Positions 1 through 8,004 of a DNA stretch of 19,025 nucleotides are shown piece by piece. Numbering within the stretch: the first letter of the stretch is position 1; each line of letters starts with the position of its first letter. This DNA comes from Prevotella sp. UBA7594 (GTDB lineage Bacteria; Bacteroidota; Bacteroidia; Bacteroidales; Bacteroidaceae). A program made the position numbers and the translations under genes. The notes under the pieces were generated by a model that had not been told where the DNA came from, made no database searches, and saw only the letters and a list, made by a program, of their open reading frames with translations. The stretch covers positions 42,629 to 61,653 of the forward strand of contig DLKG01000075.1 in assembly GCA_002490315.1 (NCBI GenBank), in the 5' to 3' direction.

Positions 1-2
1 AA

Positions 3-113
3 GCTGAAGGAAAAGCTGAAGTGGCAAAAAATTTACTAAGTATGGGATTGTCGGTGGACGACATCGCCAAAGCTACAGGATTAAATGCAGAAGAAATAAA
101 AAGTTTGCACTGA
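3..113 (+). CDS. C-terminal fragment of an Rpn/PD-(D/E)XK-type nuclease or transposase-family protein
   Basis: The window opens inside a reading frame that gives 36 residues and a TGA stop. It begins AEGKAEVAKNLL and continues with MGLSVDDIAKATGL, then ends NAEEIKSLH. This pattern (an acidic/basic AEGKAE helix, then a short helix-turn-helix-like LS.DDIAKATGL segment, then EEI..L) is the usual C-terminal tail of the Rpn family of recombination-promoting nucleases and putative transposases, which are abundant in Bacteroidales. The catalytic PD-(D/E)XK part would lie upstream, outside the window, so activity cannot be judged. The last bases of this gene are partly repeated just downstream (147-174), which suggests local rearrangement. 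Assignment rests on the tail motif only. Confidence 0.6.
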   Translation, partial: AEGKAEVAKNLLSMGLSVDDIAKATGLNAEEIKSLH

Positions 114-174
114 CAACATAAATGACGGCATACCTCATCTCTACCAAAGAAATAAAAAGTTTTTACACTGACAA
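91..174 (+). repeat. Imperfect direct repeat of the 3' end of the Rpn-like gene
   Basis: The 16 bases at 91-106 (AAGAAATAAAAAGTTT) recur exactly at 147-162. In both places they are followed within 1-3 bases by CACTGACAA (108-116 and 166-174). The first copy covers the last codons and stop of the Rpn-like frame. The second lies in noncoding sequence 56 bases further on. It is probably the tail of a second, deleted gene copy or a local duplication. Confidence 0.6.
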
Positions 175-214
175 TCTCTGCCGTCAAGGTACTTTTTCTT
201 TGTCGAAGTAGAAT

Positions 215-267
215 TAACAACTCCCGCCATCTCGCAAACGTCCTATGCGACTTAGCGGGAGTTGTTA
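215..267. other. Perfect 13-bp inverted repeat (hairpin) in intergenic DNA
   Basis: TAACAACTCCCGC at 215-227 is the exact reverse complement of GCGGGAGTTGTTA at 255-267. The 27-base loop holds an inner TCGCA/TGCGA pairing. It lies between the converging ends of the plus-strand Rpn-like gene and the minus-strand gene at 300-791, where a bidirectional terminator is expected, but neither side has a clear T-tract. It could be a terminator or a dispersed palindrome. Confidence 0.6.
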
Positions 268-299
268 CATCACTTAATGAAAAGTTCCTGCCTATAGCC

Positions 300-791
300 T
301 TACAAATTCAGGCATAGCCCAACACTATTACTATATTGTAAACCTACATCCATGAATTTTGTCGGCACTTGTTCAACATGCAACGATAGTCTGTAAGACT
401 TTTTTTTCTTATGATGCGATATGCAAAATAGCGGAATACTACCTATAGTAAGAACAAGACCGGTAGCAGCCAGTACAGACTCGCCATTGCGGTTTTTCTG
501 CTTCCCATTGGAGCCATAGTCTATCGTTGCCCAAAGTAAACTTCCTGCAAGCGACATAACACCCAATCCACAACAACTCCACGCTGTAGCCTTTAGTACT
601 TTATGTTGCCGCCAAGCCTTGCGATCTACCATATCTCCACGCCGATTCCTTATTAACTGTACATCGGGAACAGACAAATAACATTCACTACTGTCGGCCA
701 TGTCAGAGATTTTATTATGATACGCATACCCACTCGCAGGCAACAATGATAAAATTAAAGACGAAACCATATAGATAAAAAATCCTCTCAT
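300..791 (-). CDS. Small exported or membrane protein, unrecognised
   Basis: This 163-residue protein matches no family I recognise. It begins with a signal-peptide-like segment (residues 1-23, hydrophobic core and an ASGYA end). A polar stretch follows (24-68), then two strongly hydrophobic segments (about 70-90 and 106-124). The second is followed at once by a basic HHKKKK cluster, and the C-terminal tail has alternating hydrophobic residues. This fits an inner-membrane or envelope protein. I chose the ATG at 791 because the signal peptide then starts cleanly. An in-frame GTG at 815 would add eight residues ahead of it. The gene is AT-rich and lies 45 bases downstream of the pseudogene at 837-1100 on the same strand, in a region that looks eroded. 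It is probably intact, but its role is unknown. Confidence 0.6.
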   Translation of the reverse strand: MRGFFIYMVSSLILSLLPASGYAYHNKISDMADSSECYLSVPDVQLIRNRRGDMVDRKAWRQHKVLKATAWSCCGLGVMSLAGSLLWATIDYGSNGKQKNRNGESVLAATGLVLTIGSIPLFCISHHKKKKSYRLSLHVEQVPTKFMDVGLQYSNSVGLCLNL

Positions 792-836
792 TTTTATACA
801 CGATTTAGATTTCACAAGTATTTTACGTTATCAATA

Positions 837-1100
837 TTAGACAAGTAGAAAAAACAAATAGACAAGAACAAAATGAATATAAGTACGACCGCCAGCATTT
901 TCGGTAGGATTGACGAATTTCCATGTATGCCCTTCATTTTTGGCATCTACGATTGTCCACACAGGAAATGGAGCATCCTTATCATCAACACTATAACCAT
1001 CATCGAAATAGGTTCACCACAACAATCCATAAGCATTGGCTACGAGCGGTAGCAATAATGTCCCAATAATAAGAGGTGGAATTTTTGAATTGTGAAACAT
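837..1100 (-). pseudogene. Decayed secreted protein with a choice-of-anchor-J-like N-terminus
   Basis: From an ATG at 1100 on the minus strand, 28 codons encode a signal peptide (hydrophobic core, LVANA end). They are interrupted by a TGA at 1014-1016. The same frame then continues open for 58 more codons to a TAA at 837-839. The downstream part contains FPVWTIVDAKNEGHTWKFVN, which resembles the start of cleaved-adhesin/choice-of-anchor-J domains (W..IDA..DGH.W). That domain normally runs well over 100 residues, but here it stops soon afterwards in a hydrophobic tail. Both the in-frame stop and the short length point to a pseudogene. A single sequence error (TGG read as TGA) would restore the first defect but not the truncation. 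Confidence 0.6.
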
Positions 1101-1134
1101 ATTTACAAAAATTATAATATTAAAGATAAGTAAA

Positions 1135-1217
1135 TGAGGGCGTGTCAAAACAGAAGTTAATGTCAGTTATAGCTTCGCCATGAAGTTATAGGACAATTCT
1201 GTTTTGACACACCCTCA
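1135..1217 (-). terminator. Long hairpin just downstream of carB, probable terminator and dispersed repeat
   Basis: The 20-base arms at 1135-1154 and 1198-1217 are complementary except at one position. The core is the GTGTCAAAAC / GTTTTGACAC pairing. The hairpin begins 11 bases past the carB stop on the minus strand, where a terminator is expected, although the T-tract on that side is weak. The same arm sequence recurs as the terminator at 12788-12821, so it belongs to a repeated hairpin family. The 43-base loop contains a 24-mer (1165-1188) that recurs between carA and carB. Confidence 0.75.
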
Positions 1218-1227
1218 TGAGGTTTAT

Positions 1228-4200
1228 TTAGTACTCGCCCCAAGCCTTGATGTCGATATCCTCAAGCTTCGTCGTGCAGAACGCGTAGATGAATGCGCTC
1301 GCAAGGCGTGCGTTGGTGATAAGCGGCACGTTGAGGTCGATGGCGGCACGGCGAATCTTGTAGCCGTTGGTAAGCTCCGAGCTTGTGAGGTTCTTCGGGA
1401 TGTTGACAACCATGTCGATGGTATGGTTGTGCAGCAGGTCGAGAGCCTTTGGCTCGTCGCCTTCCTCCGATGGCCAGAGCACGTGGGTGTTCTCGATGCC
1501 GTTCTCAGCAAGATACTTGCTTGTACCTCCAGTGGCGTAGAGTTTGTAGCCATTGTCGAGCAGCATCTTTGCAGCGTCGAGCATAGCAGCTTTCTGCTTT
1601 GCACCACCCGTAGAGAGGAGGATGTTCTTCTTCGGGATACGATGGCCAACAGAGAGCATACTCTTGAGGAGCGCCGTGTTAGTGTCGTCGCCCAAGCAGC
1701 CAACCTCACCCGTAGAGCTCATATCGACGCCAAGCACCGGGTCAGCTTTCTGCAGGCGGTTGAACGAGAACTGCGAAGCCTTGATGCCCACGTAGTCGAG
1801 GTCGAAGAGGTTCTTGCTCGGCTTTTCTACCGGCAAGCCAAGCATCACACGAGTTGCAAGTTCGATGAGGTTTATCTTCAATACCTTGCTCACGAACGGG
1901 AACGAACGCGAAGCACGGAGGTTGCACTCGATAACGAGGATGTCGTTGTCGCGTGCCATAAACTGTATGTTGAACGGACCGTTGATATGGAGTTCCTTGG
2001 CAATCTGACGACCTACGCGCTTCACGCGGCGAACGGTCTCGACATAGAGTTTCTGCGGCGGGAACTGGATGGTGGCGTCGCCAGAGTGAACACCGGCAAA
2101 CTCAATATGCTCGGAGATAGCATAAGCGATAACCTCGCCGTTCTTTGCAACGGCATCCATCTCGATTTCCTTGGCATGCTCGATAAACTTGCTCACAACT
2201 ACCGGGTGGTCTTCGCTCACGTTGGCAGCCAACTGGAGGAAGCGCTTCAGCTCATCCTCATTAGAGCAGACATTCATGGCAGCACCCGAAAGCACGTAAG
2301 ACGGACGCACGAGCACTGGGAATCCTACGCGGTCGATGAAGCGGTCGATATCCTCCATGCTTGTCAGAGCGCTCCATTCAGGCTGGTTGATGCCGTTGTT
2401 TGTAAGCATCTGCGAGAACTTGGCGCGGTCCTCGGCGTTGTCGATGTCCTGAGCCTTTGTACCGAGGATTGGCACATGCTGCTCGTCGAGACGCATTGCA
2501 AGGTTGTTTGGAATCTGTCCGCCAGTAGAAACGATTACACCGTAAGGAGTTTCAAGGTCGATGATGTCCATCACACGCTCGAACGTCAGCTCATCGAAAT
2601 AGAGACGGTCGCACATGTCGTAGTCAGTAGACACGGTCTCGGGGTTGTAGTTGATCATCACCGAGCGATAACCTTCCTTGCGGATGGTGTTGAGAGCCTG
2701 AACGCCGCACCAGTCGAACTCAACTGATGAGCCGATACGGTAGGCACCCGAACCGAGCACCACGATGGAGCGGTGGTCGTTCTCGAAAGTGATGTCGCTC
2801 TTCACGCCGGCGTATGTCACGTAGAGGTAGTTGGTCTGCGCAGGATACTCGGCAGCGAGCGTGTCAATCTGCTTCACTACGGGCAAGATGCCGTAGTTCT
2901 TGCGGCGTGCACGCACAACGAGCGTAGCCTTCTGCATAGAATGAAGTTCATCTTCCAATCCCACGGCACGTGCAATCTGGAAGTCGGTGAAGCCGTATAC
3001 CTTGGCAGTGCGCAGGAGTTCCTTGTCGAGAGTGTTGATGTTGCACTTCTTCATCTCCTCGTCGATGTCGATGATGTGCTTCAGCTTCTCGAGGAACCAC
3101 TTGTCGATCTTCGTCAGCTCATGTATCTGTTCGACGGTGTAGCCCTTGTGCATTGCCTTCGAGATGACAAACACGCGCTTGTCTGTCGGCTCGCGAAGAG
3201 CGGCGTCGATGTCGGCAATCTCGAGTTCCTTGTTCTCCACGAAGCCGTGCATACCCTGACCGATCATGCGCAGGCCCTTCTGTATAGCCTCCTCGAAGTT
3301 GCGGCCGATGGCCATCACCTCGCCTACCGACTTCATTGAAGAGCCCAACTCCTTGTCTACGCCACGGAACTTGGAGAGGTCCCAGCGCGGAATCTTGCAC
3401 ACGACATAGTCGAGTGCCGGCTCGAAGAAAGCCGATGTAGTCTTCGTCACGGAGTTCTTCAGTTCGAACAAGCCGTAGCCCATTCCGAGCTTGGCAGCAA
3501 CGAAAGCCAAAGGATAGCCTGTAGCCTTTGATGCGAGGGCAGACGAACGGCTCAGACGGGCGTTCACCTCAATCACGCGATAGTCCTCCGACTGCGGGTC
3601 GAAGGCATACTGCACGTTACACTCGCCCACGATGCCGATGTGGCGTATAATCTTGATGGCGAGAGCGCGGAGTTTGTGGTATTCTGAGTTGGTAAGAGTC
3701 TGCGACGGAGCGATGACAATCGACTCACCTGTGTGGATGCCCAGCGGGTCGAAGTTCTCCATGTTGCAGACCGTGATGCAGTTGTCGTAGCGGTCGCGCA
3801 CAACCTCATACTCTATCTCCTTCCAGCCCTTGAGGCTCTTCTCCACGAGCACCTGCGGCGAGAATGAGAACGCCTTCTCGGCGAGCTTGTTGAGCTCCTC
3901 CTCGTTGTCGGCGAAGCCAGAGCCGAGACCTCCGAGAGCATAGGCGGCACGTATGATGACGGGGTAGCCCAGGTCGGCGGCAGCCTTTCGGGTCTGCTCT
4001 ATGTTCTCGCAAGCCTCACTCTTGATGGTCTTCACGCCAATCTCATCGAGCTTCTCAACGAAGAGCTCGCGGTCCTCTGTGTCCATGATGGCCTGCACTG
4101 GAGTGCCAAGTACTTTCACGTTATATTTCTCAAGTATACCCTGACGATAGAGCTCCACACCGCAGTTCAGAGCTGTCTGACCTCCGAACGAGAGCAGGAT

Positions 4201-4452
4201 GCCGTCGGGATGCTCCTTCTTGATGACCTCCTCAACGAAGTAAGGCTGAACGGGAAGGAAATAAATCTGGTCGGCAACACCCTCAGAGGTCTGCACGGTA
4301 GCAATGTTAGGATTGATGAGCACCGTCTTCACGCCTTCCTCGCGCAAAGCCTTCAGAGCCTGTGAGCCGGAATAGTCGAACTCGCCCGCTTCGCCAATCT
4401 TCAAGGCACCCGAACCGAGCAACAATACTTTCTTTATATTTTCGTCTTTCAT
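1228..4452 (-). CDS. carB: Carbamoyl-phosphate synthase large subunit
   Basis: This 1074-residue protein has the usual length for the large subunit. It makes carbamoyl phosphate from bicarbonate, ammonia supplied by CarA and two ATP, feeding pyrimidine and arginine synthesis in the cytoplasm. The N-terminal half carries GSGALKIGEAGEFDYSG and the first ATP-grasp domain (about 128-320, with VIIRAAYALGGLGSG and the metal-site motif VIEVNARLSRSSALASKATG). A helical oligomerisation region follows (about 420-550). The second half repeats the plan (GSGAYRIGSSVEFDWCG; VLVRPSYVLSGAAM; VIECNLRASRSFPFVSKV). Residues from about 940 form the MGS-like allosteric domain (LYATGGTSKYLAENGI). The N-terminal glycine-rich motif looks closer to the eukaryotic CAD version than to the E. 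coli form. carA lies 190 bases upstream on the same strand. No TAnnTTTG promoter was found in that gap, so cotranscription is likely. Confidence 0.97.
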   Translation of the reverse strand: MKDENIKKVLLLGSGALKIGEAGEFDYSGSQALKALREEGVKTVLINPNIATVQTSEGVADQIYFLPVQPYFVEEVIKKEHPDGILLSFGGQTALNCGVELYRQGILEKYNVKVLGTPVQAIMDTEDRELFVEKLDEIGVKTIKSEACENIEQTRKAAADLGYPVIIRAAYALGGLGSGFADNEEELNKLAEKAFSFSPQVLVEKSLKGWKEIEYEVVRDRYDNCITVCNMENFDPLGIHTGESIVIAPSQTLTNSEYHKLRALAIKIIRHIGIVGECNVQYAFDPQSEDYRVIEVNARLSRSSALASKATGYPLAFVAAKLGMGYGLFELKNSVTKTTSAFFEPALDYVVCKIPRWDLSKFRGVDKELGSSMKSVGEVMAIGRNFEEAIQKGLRMIGQGMHGFVENKELEIADIDAALREPTDKRVFVISKAMHKGYTVEQIHELTKIDKWFLEKLKHIIDIDEEMKKCNINTLDKELLRTAKVYGFTDFQIARAVGLEDELHSMQKATLVVRARRKNYGILPVVKQIDTLAAEYPAQTNYLYVTYAGVKSDITFENDHRSIVVLGSGAYRIGSSVEFDWCGVQALNTIRKEGYRSVMINYNPETVSTDYDMCDRLYFDELTFERVMDIIDLETPYGVIVSTGGQIPNNLAMRLDEQHVPILGTKAQDIDNAEDRAKFSQMLTNNGINQPEWSALTSMEDIDRFIDRVGFPVLVRPSYVLSGAAMNVCSNEDELKRFLQLAANVSEDHPVVVSKFIEHAKEIEMDAVAKNGEVIAYAISEHIEFAGVHSGDATIQFPPQKLYVETVRRVKRVGRQIAKELHINGPFNIQFMARDNDILVIECNLRASRSFPFVSKVLKINLIELATRVMLGLPVEKPSKNLFDLDYVGIKASQFSFNRLQKADPVLGVDMSSTGEVGCLGDDTNTALLKSMLSVGHRIPKKNILLSTGGAKQKAAMLDAAKMLLDNGYKLYATGGTSKYLAENGIENTHVLWPSEEGDEPKALDLLHNHTIDMVVNIPKNLTSSELTNGYKIRRAAIDLNVPLITNARLASAFIYAFCTTKLEDIDIKAWGEY

Positions 4453-4471
4453 TTATTCTTTTTTTTGAGAA

Positions 4472-4620
4472 GTTAAGAAGTTAAAGAAGTTATCGCTTCG
4501 CTCAGAAGTTAAAACCAATAGTTTTGCAGGTTGACATTCAAACTGTAAAAAGTGACTTTAGTTTGAAAAGTTTCTCAATCCTACAAAAGCATTTGGCTAT
4601 AACTTCTTCAACCTCTGAAC
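4472..4620. repeat. AACTTCTT-rich inverted repeat between carA and carB
   Basis: The 190-base gap holds several AGAAGTTA units near carB (4467-4511). Bases 4472-4493 pair with 4599-4620 (ATAACTTCTTCAACCTCTGA AC on the plus strand) with three mismatches over 22 bases, a possible long-range stem in the carAB transcript. The 24-mer at 4488-4511 matches the loop of the hairpin at 1135-1217 at 20 of 24 positions. The role is unknown; it could be a dispersed repeat, an mRNA processing site or an attenuator. Confidence 0.5.
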
Positions 4621-4642
4621 ATTCTTTAAATTCTAAATAACT

Positions 4643-5722
4643 TTACTTCTTCAGCGCTTCCACAAACTTGTCGAACATAAACTCCGTGTCGACCGGACCA
4701 GAGCAAGCCTCCGGGTGGAACTGACTTGAGAACCAAGGCTTCGACTTGTGGCGAATACCCTCGTTAGAGCCGTCGTTCATGTTGACGAAAAGTTCCTCCC
4801 AGTCCTTGCCGAGCGTCTTGGCGTCTACGGCATAGCCGTGGTTCTGCGACGTTACGAAACACTTGTCGGTGCCCACCATGCGCACTGGCTGGTTGTGTGA
4901 GCGGTGGCCGTACTTCAGCTTGTAAATAGTAGCTCCGGCAGCCTTTGCGAGCAACTGGTTGCCCATGCAGATACCACAGATTGGCTTGTCGGAGCGGCTC
5001 ATCTGCTTCTGAATGATCTTCACGGCATCCTCGCACATGTCGGGGTCGCCAGGACCATTGGCAAGGAACAGACCGTCGAACTCCATGTCGGTGTAGTCGT
5101 AGTTCCAAGGCACACGTATAACCTCGCATCCGCGCTTGATAAGACAGCGGATGATGTTGGCCTTCACGCCGCAGTCGACGAGCACCACCTTCTTGTCGGC
5201 ACCCTCGTTGTAGCGTATAATCTCCTTGCAGCTCACCTTGTCGACAAAATTAACTCCAGCATATTCAGCGGTCGGGATGTTGTCGGGCTCATCGTCGAAG
5301 AGAATCTTGCCCATCATCACGCCATGCTCGCGCAGCACTTTTGTCAACTCACGCGTGTCAATGCCCGTAATGCCTGGCACTTTCTCGCGTTTGAGCCAAG
5401 AAGCAAGGCTCTCCACGGCATTCCAATGGCTATACTGCTCGCTGTAGTCAGCCACGATAATGGCAGAAGCGTAGATTTTGTCACTCTCCATGAACGTTGG
5501 CAAACCGTTCTCCTCAAAGGTGAACGGCGGCACACCATAGTTTCCTACAAGCGGATAGGTCAGCGTCATGAGCTGTCCGGCGTAAGAGGGGTCGGTGAGC
5601 GACTCTGGATAACCCATCATCGCCGTGTTGAAAACGACCTCTCCTGCTACAGGTGCCTCATAGCCGAACGACTTACCATGGAACTTGGTTCCGTCTTCCA
5701 ATACTAAAGTTACATTTCTCAT
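4643..5722 (-). CDS. carA: Carbamoyl-phosphate synthase small (glutamine amidotransferase) subunit
   Basis: This 359-residue protein hydrolyses glutamine and passes ammonia to CarB. The N-terminal CPSase small-chain domain (about 1-130) starts with LVLEDGTKFHGKSFGYEAP and includes FNTAMMGYPESLTDPSYAGQ. The C-terminal class I glutamine amidotransferase domain has the nucleophile Cys252 in GICMGNQ. His336 and Glu338 in the FHPEACSGP motif complete the catalytic triad. FLANGPGDPDMCEDA is the expected oxyanion region. Length is normal. carB follows after 190 bases and the amidophosphoribosyltransferase gene ends 313 bases upstream, all on the same strand. No consensus promoter was recognised directly upstream. 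Confidence 0.97.
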   Translation of the reverse strand: MRNVTLVLEDGTKFHGKSFGYEAPVAGEVVFNTAMMGYPESLTDPSYAGQLMTLTYPLVGNYGVPPFTFEENGLPTFMESDKIYASAIIVADYSEQYSHWNAVESLASWLKREKVPGITGIDTRELTKVLREHGVMMGKILFDDEPDNIPTAEYAGVNFVDKVSCKEIIRYNEGADKKVVLVDCGVKANIIRCLIKRGCEVIRVPWNYDYTDMEFDGLFLANGPGDPDMCEDAVKIIQKQMSRSDKPICGICMGNQLLAKAAGATIYKLKYGHRSHNQPVRMVGTDKCFVTSQNHGYAVDAKTLGKDWEELFVNMNDGSNEGIRHKSKPWFSSQFHPEACSGPVDTEFMFDKFVEALKK

Positions 5723-6035
5723 ACTGTGTTATATCTTCTCGATTTTATATTCTTATTGTTTTTCTTCCTTCCATTGCAGAGGTTTCCGGGCTCCACAACA
5801 GGCAGCGCAGCCGCCACATAATCGCGCAAGGACGCCCTGAAAGTGCAAAAGCCTAACATTGTGTCTTAATACTTTTACCCTTTCAGGGCGCTTTCGTAAC
5901 TGCGTAAGGAGGCGCCTCGCCTCCGACTGGCTCATATTTTCGTTTGTCGGGGGGGCGTGAGCTTAGTGTTTTAAGGTAGAGCGAATCGCCCGACCTCCTA
6001 CAGCCGCGTTATATACAAGTTTCCCCGATTCCCCC
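5723..6035. other. 313-base gap between the amidophosphoribosyltransferase gene and carA with two hairpins
   Basis: Two structures are visible. The larger is a 19-bp stem with two mismatches between 5833-5851 and 5872-5890; its outer 11 bp (CGCCCTGAAAG / CTTTCAGGGCG) are perfect and the loop is 20 bases. The smaller is GGAGGCG / CGCCTCC (5908-5914 and 5918-5924). It lies within a sequence (5897-5930) that resembles the tandem repeat in the response regulator at the right end of the window. No TAnnTTTG promoter was seen on the minus strand. The large hairpin lacks a T-tract, so it may be a processing or attenuation structure rather than a simple terminator. Confidence 0.6.
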
Positions 6036-7913
6036 TTACATCAGCTTCTCCATATAGTTGATGAATGCCTGGTTGCAGAGTTTAGTACCACCGGGCGTCG
6101 GATATTTACCCGTGAAGTACCAGTCGCCCTTGTGGTTGGGTATTGCCTCATGAAGTCCGTCAATCGACTGGTAGACGATTTCTATCGGTGTCTCCACGCC
6201 CTCCGGACGAAGCATTTCCACAATCTTAGTGTTGATTTCATCCACGGAGAACGGCTTGTAGATATCGCGCACGCAGTTGCGCATCATTTCCTTCGGCTTC
6301 AGCAGCTCAAGCTTGCACGACTCATAGACACGCTTCAGCAAATCCTGCATTCTACGCTCCTTTATCAGTTCCATAACGGCACGGAACACGCAGAACTCCT
6401 CCAGACGGGGCATGTCTATGCCATAGTAGTCGGGGAAGCGTATCTGCGGTGCAGACGACACGATGACAATCTTCTTCGGATGGAGACGGTCGAGGATGCG
6501 CAGGATGCTCTCCTTCAGCGTAGTGCCGCGCACAATGGAATCGTCGATGACGACGAGATTGTCAACGTAAGGCTCGATGCAACCGTAAGTAATGTCGTAG
6601 ACGTGCGACGCAAGGTCGTTGCGCGAGTTGCCCTCCGTGATGAATGTACGGAGCTTTATGTCCTTTATTGCCACCTTCTCCGAACGCACATAGGTGTCGA
6701 GGATTGCGTGTAGCTCCTCATCGGAAGGCTTGTGGTCGAGCTGTTGTATTTTCTTCACCTTCAGCTCGTTTGAATATTTCTTAAAGCCGGAGAGCAGACC
6801 GTAGTACGCCACCTCCGCCGTATTCGGTATAAACGAAAACACCGTGTGGTCGACGTCGCCGTCTATAGCCTTCAGCACGGGTTCGCGCAGCAGCTCACCG
6901 AGGCGCTTGCGTTCGCGGTAGATGTCGCGGTCGGAGCCACGACTGAAATAGATGCGCTCGAAGGAGCAGGCAGAATCGCCGCGCCGGTCGAGGATACGCT
7001 CCATGCGCACCTCCCCACTGCGACCGACGAGCAACGCCATGCCCGGCTGCAATTCCTGAATGTCCTCACACTCAAGGTCGAAGGTTGTCTGCAGCACGGG
7101 GCGCTCGGAAGCTACAGCCACGAACTCATCGTTCTTGTAGTAGAACGCGGGGCGGATGCCCCAAGGATCGCGCATGGAAAACATTTCGCCGCTTCCCGTC
7201 AGTCCGCACATGACGTAGCCGCCGTCGAAGTTGGGCATCGACGTGCGCAGTACGTTTGCCATGTCCATATGGTCATCAATATAATGGGTGATGTCCATGC
7301 CCTTGAGTCCTTGCTTCTGAGCGTCGATAAAGTTGCGCTCTGCCTCGCGGTCGAGGCGGTGTCCCATCAGTTCGAGCAACGTGTAGCCGTCGCTGTAGAT
7401 GCGTGGAAACATTCCGCGCGAGAGCATCTGCTGGAATATCTCGTCAATATTGGTCATGTTGAAGTTGCCACAGATGCAGAGGTTTTTCGCCTGCCAGTTG
7501 TTGCGGCGCAGGAAAGGATGTACATAGGAGAGTCCCTTCTTTCCGGTCGTGGAATAGCGAAGGTGTCCCATGTAGAGCTCACCCGCGAAAGGCAGATGAT
7601 CCTTGGCGAAGTCGGCGTCGGCAAGCAGTTCCGACGACAGACGCGCGTATTCCTTGTGGACGCGGCCGAAGATCTCCGTGATGGCGTCCTTGCCCTCGGC
7701 ACGCTCACGGAACATGTATTCCGTACCCGGCTGTCCGTTGAGCTTCACGCATGCCATGCCTGCGCCTTCCTGTCCACGGTTGTGTTGTTTCTCCATCATC
7801 AGATAGAGCTTGTTGAGTCCGAACATCCACGTGCCGTACTTTTCCTGATAGTATTCCAGCGGCTTGAGCAATCTTATCATCGCCACGCCGCACTCATGCT
7901 TTAATGGTTCCAC
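6036..7913 (-). CDS. Amidophosphoribosyltransferase homologue, long Bacteroidales form
   Basis: This 625-residue protein resembles PurF, which makes phosphoribosylamine from PRPP and glutamine in the first committed step of purine synthesis. The N-terminal Ntn-type glutaminase domain has the candidate nucleophile Cys8 in HECGVAMI, so a seven-residue propeptide would have to be removed to expose it, as in Bacillus-type PurF. GELYMGHLRYSTTG, CGNFNMTNIDE and MRDPWGIRPAFYY are further glutaminase motifs. The PRPP-binding loop of type I phosphoribosyltransferases is clear at VVIDDSIVRGTTLKES (Asp457-Asp458). Standard PurF is roughly 470-510 residues. This protein is longer, with extra sequence after the glutaminase domain and at the C-terminus. 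It is the form found beside carAB in Bacteroidales, where a shorter canonical PurF may also exist, so I give no symbol. Its position suggests joint expression with carAB. Confidence 0.88.
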   Translation of the reverse strand: MEPLKHECGVAMIRLLKPLEYYQEKYGTWMFGLNKLYLMMEKQHNRGQEGAGMACVKLNGQPGTEYMFRERAEGKDAITEIFGRVHKEYARLSSELLADADFAKDHLPFAGELYMGHLRYSTTGKKGLSYVHPFLRRNNWQAKNLCICGNFNMTNIDEIFQQMLSRGMFPRIYSDGYTLLELMGHRLDREAERNFIDAQKQGLKGMDITHYIDDHMDMANVLRTSMPNFDGGYVMCGLTGSGEMFSMRDPWGIRPAFYYKNDEFVAVASERPVLQTTFDLECEDIQELQPGMALLVGRSGEVRMERILDRRGDSACSFERIYFSRGSDRDIYRERKRLGELLREPVLKAIDGDVDHTVFSFIPNTAEVAYYGLLSGFKKYSNELKVKKIQQLDHKPSDEELHAILDTYVRSEKVAIKDIKLRTFITEGNSRNDLASHVYDITYGCIEPYVDNLVVIDDSIVRGTTLKESILRILDRLHPKKIVIVSSAPQIRFPDYYGIDMPRLEEFCVFRAVMELIKERRMQDLLKRVYESCKLELLKPKEMMRNCVRDIYKPFSVDEINTKIVEMLRPEGVETPIEIVYQSIDGLHEAIPNHKGDWYFTGKYPTPGGTKLCNQAFINYMEKLM

Positions 7914-8004
7914 GGTGTATTATCCTTTTAAACAAGTTATGTTTGCCTTCATTGAAGATTATCGCAATCGCCCTTTCGGGGCTTGCTTTCATTCATATAA
8001 AAAT

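Noticed and set aside
215..267. Integron attC site
   Set aside because: The hairpin ends do not fit the RYYYAAC/GTTRRRY consensus and no integrase or cassette array is present.
1204..2727. 507-codon plus-strand open frame opposite carB
   Set aside because: It lies antisense to the conserved carB gene and shows no recognisable domain. Long opposite frames are expected over GC-rich third positions.
4904..5707. 267-codon plus-strand open frame opposite carA
   Set aside because: Antisense shadow of carA with no domain or signal.
6846..7904. 352-codon plus-strand open frame opposite the amidophosphoribosyltransferase gene
   Set aside because: Antisense to a well-conserved enzyme; the translation is His/Val-rich and resembles no protein.
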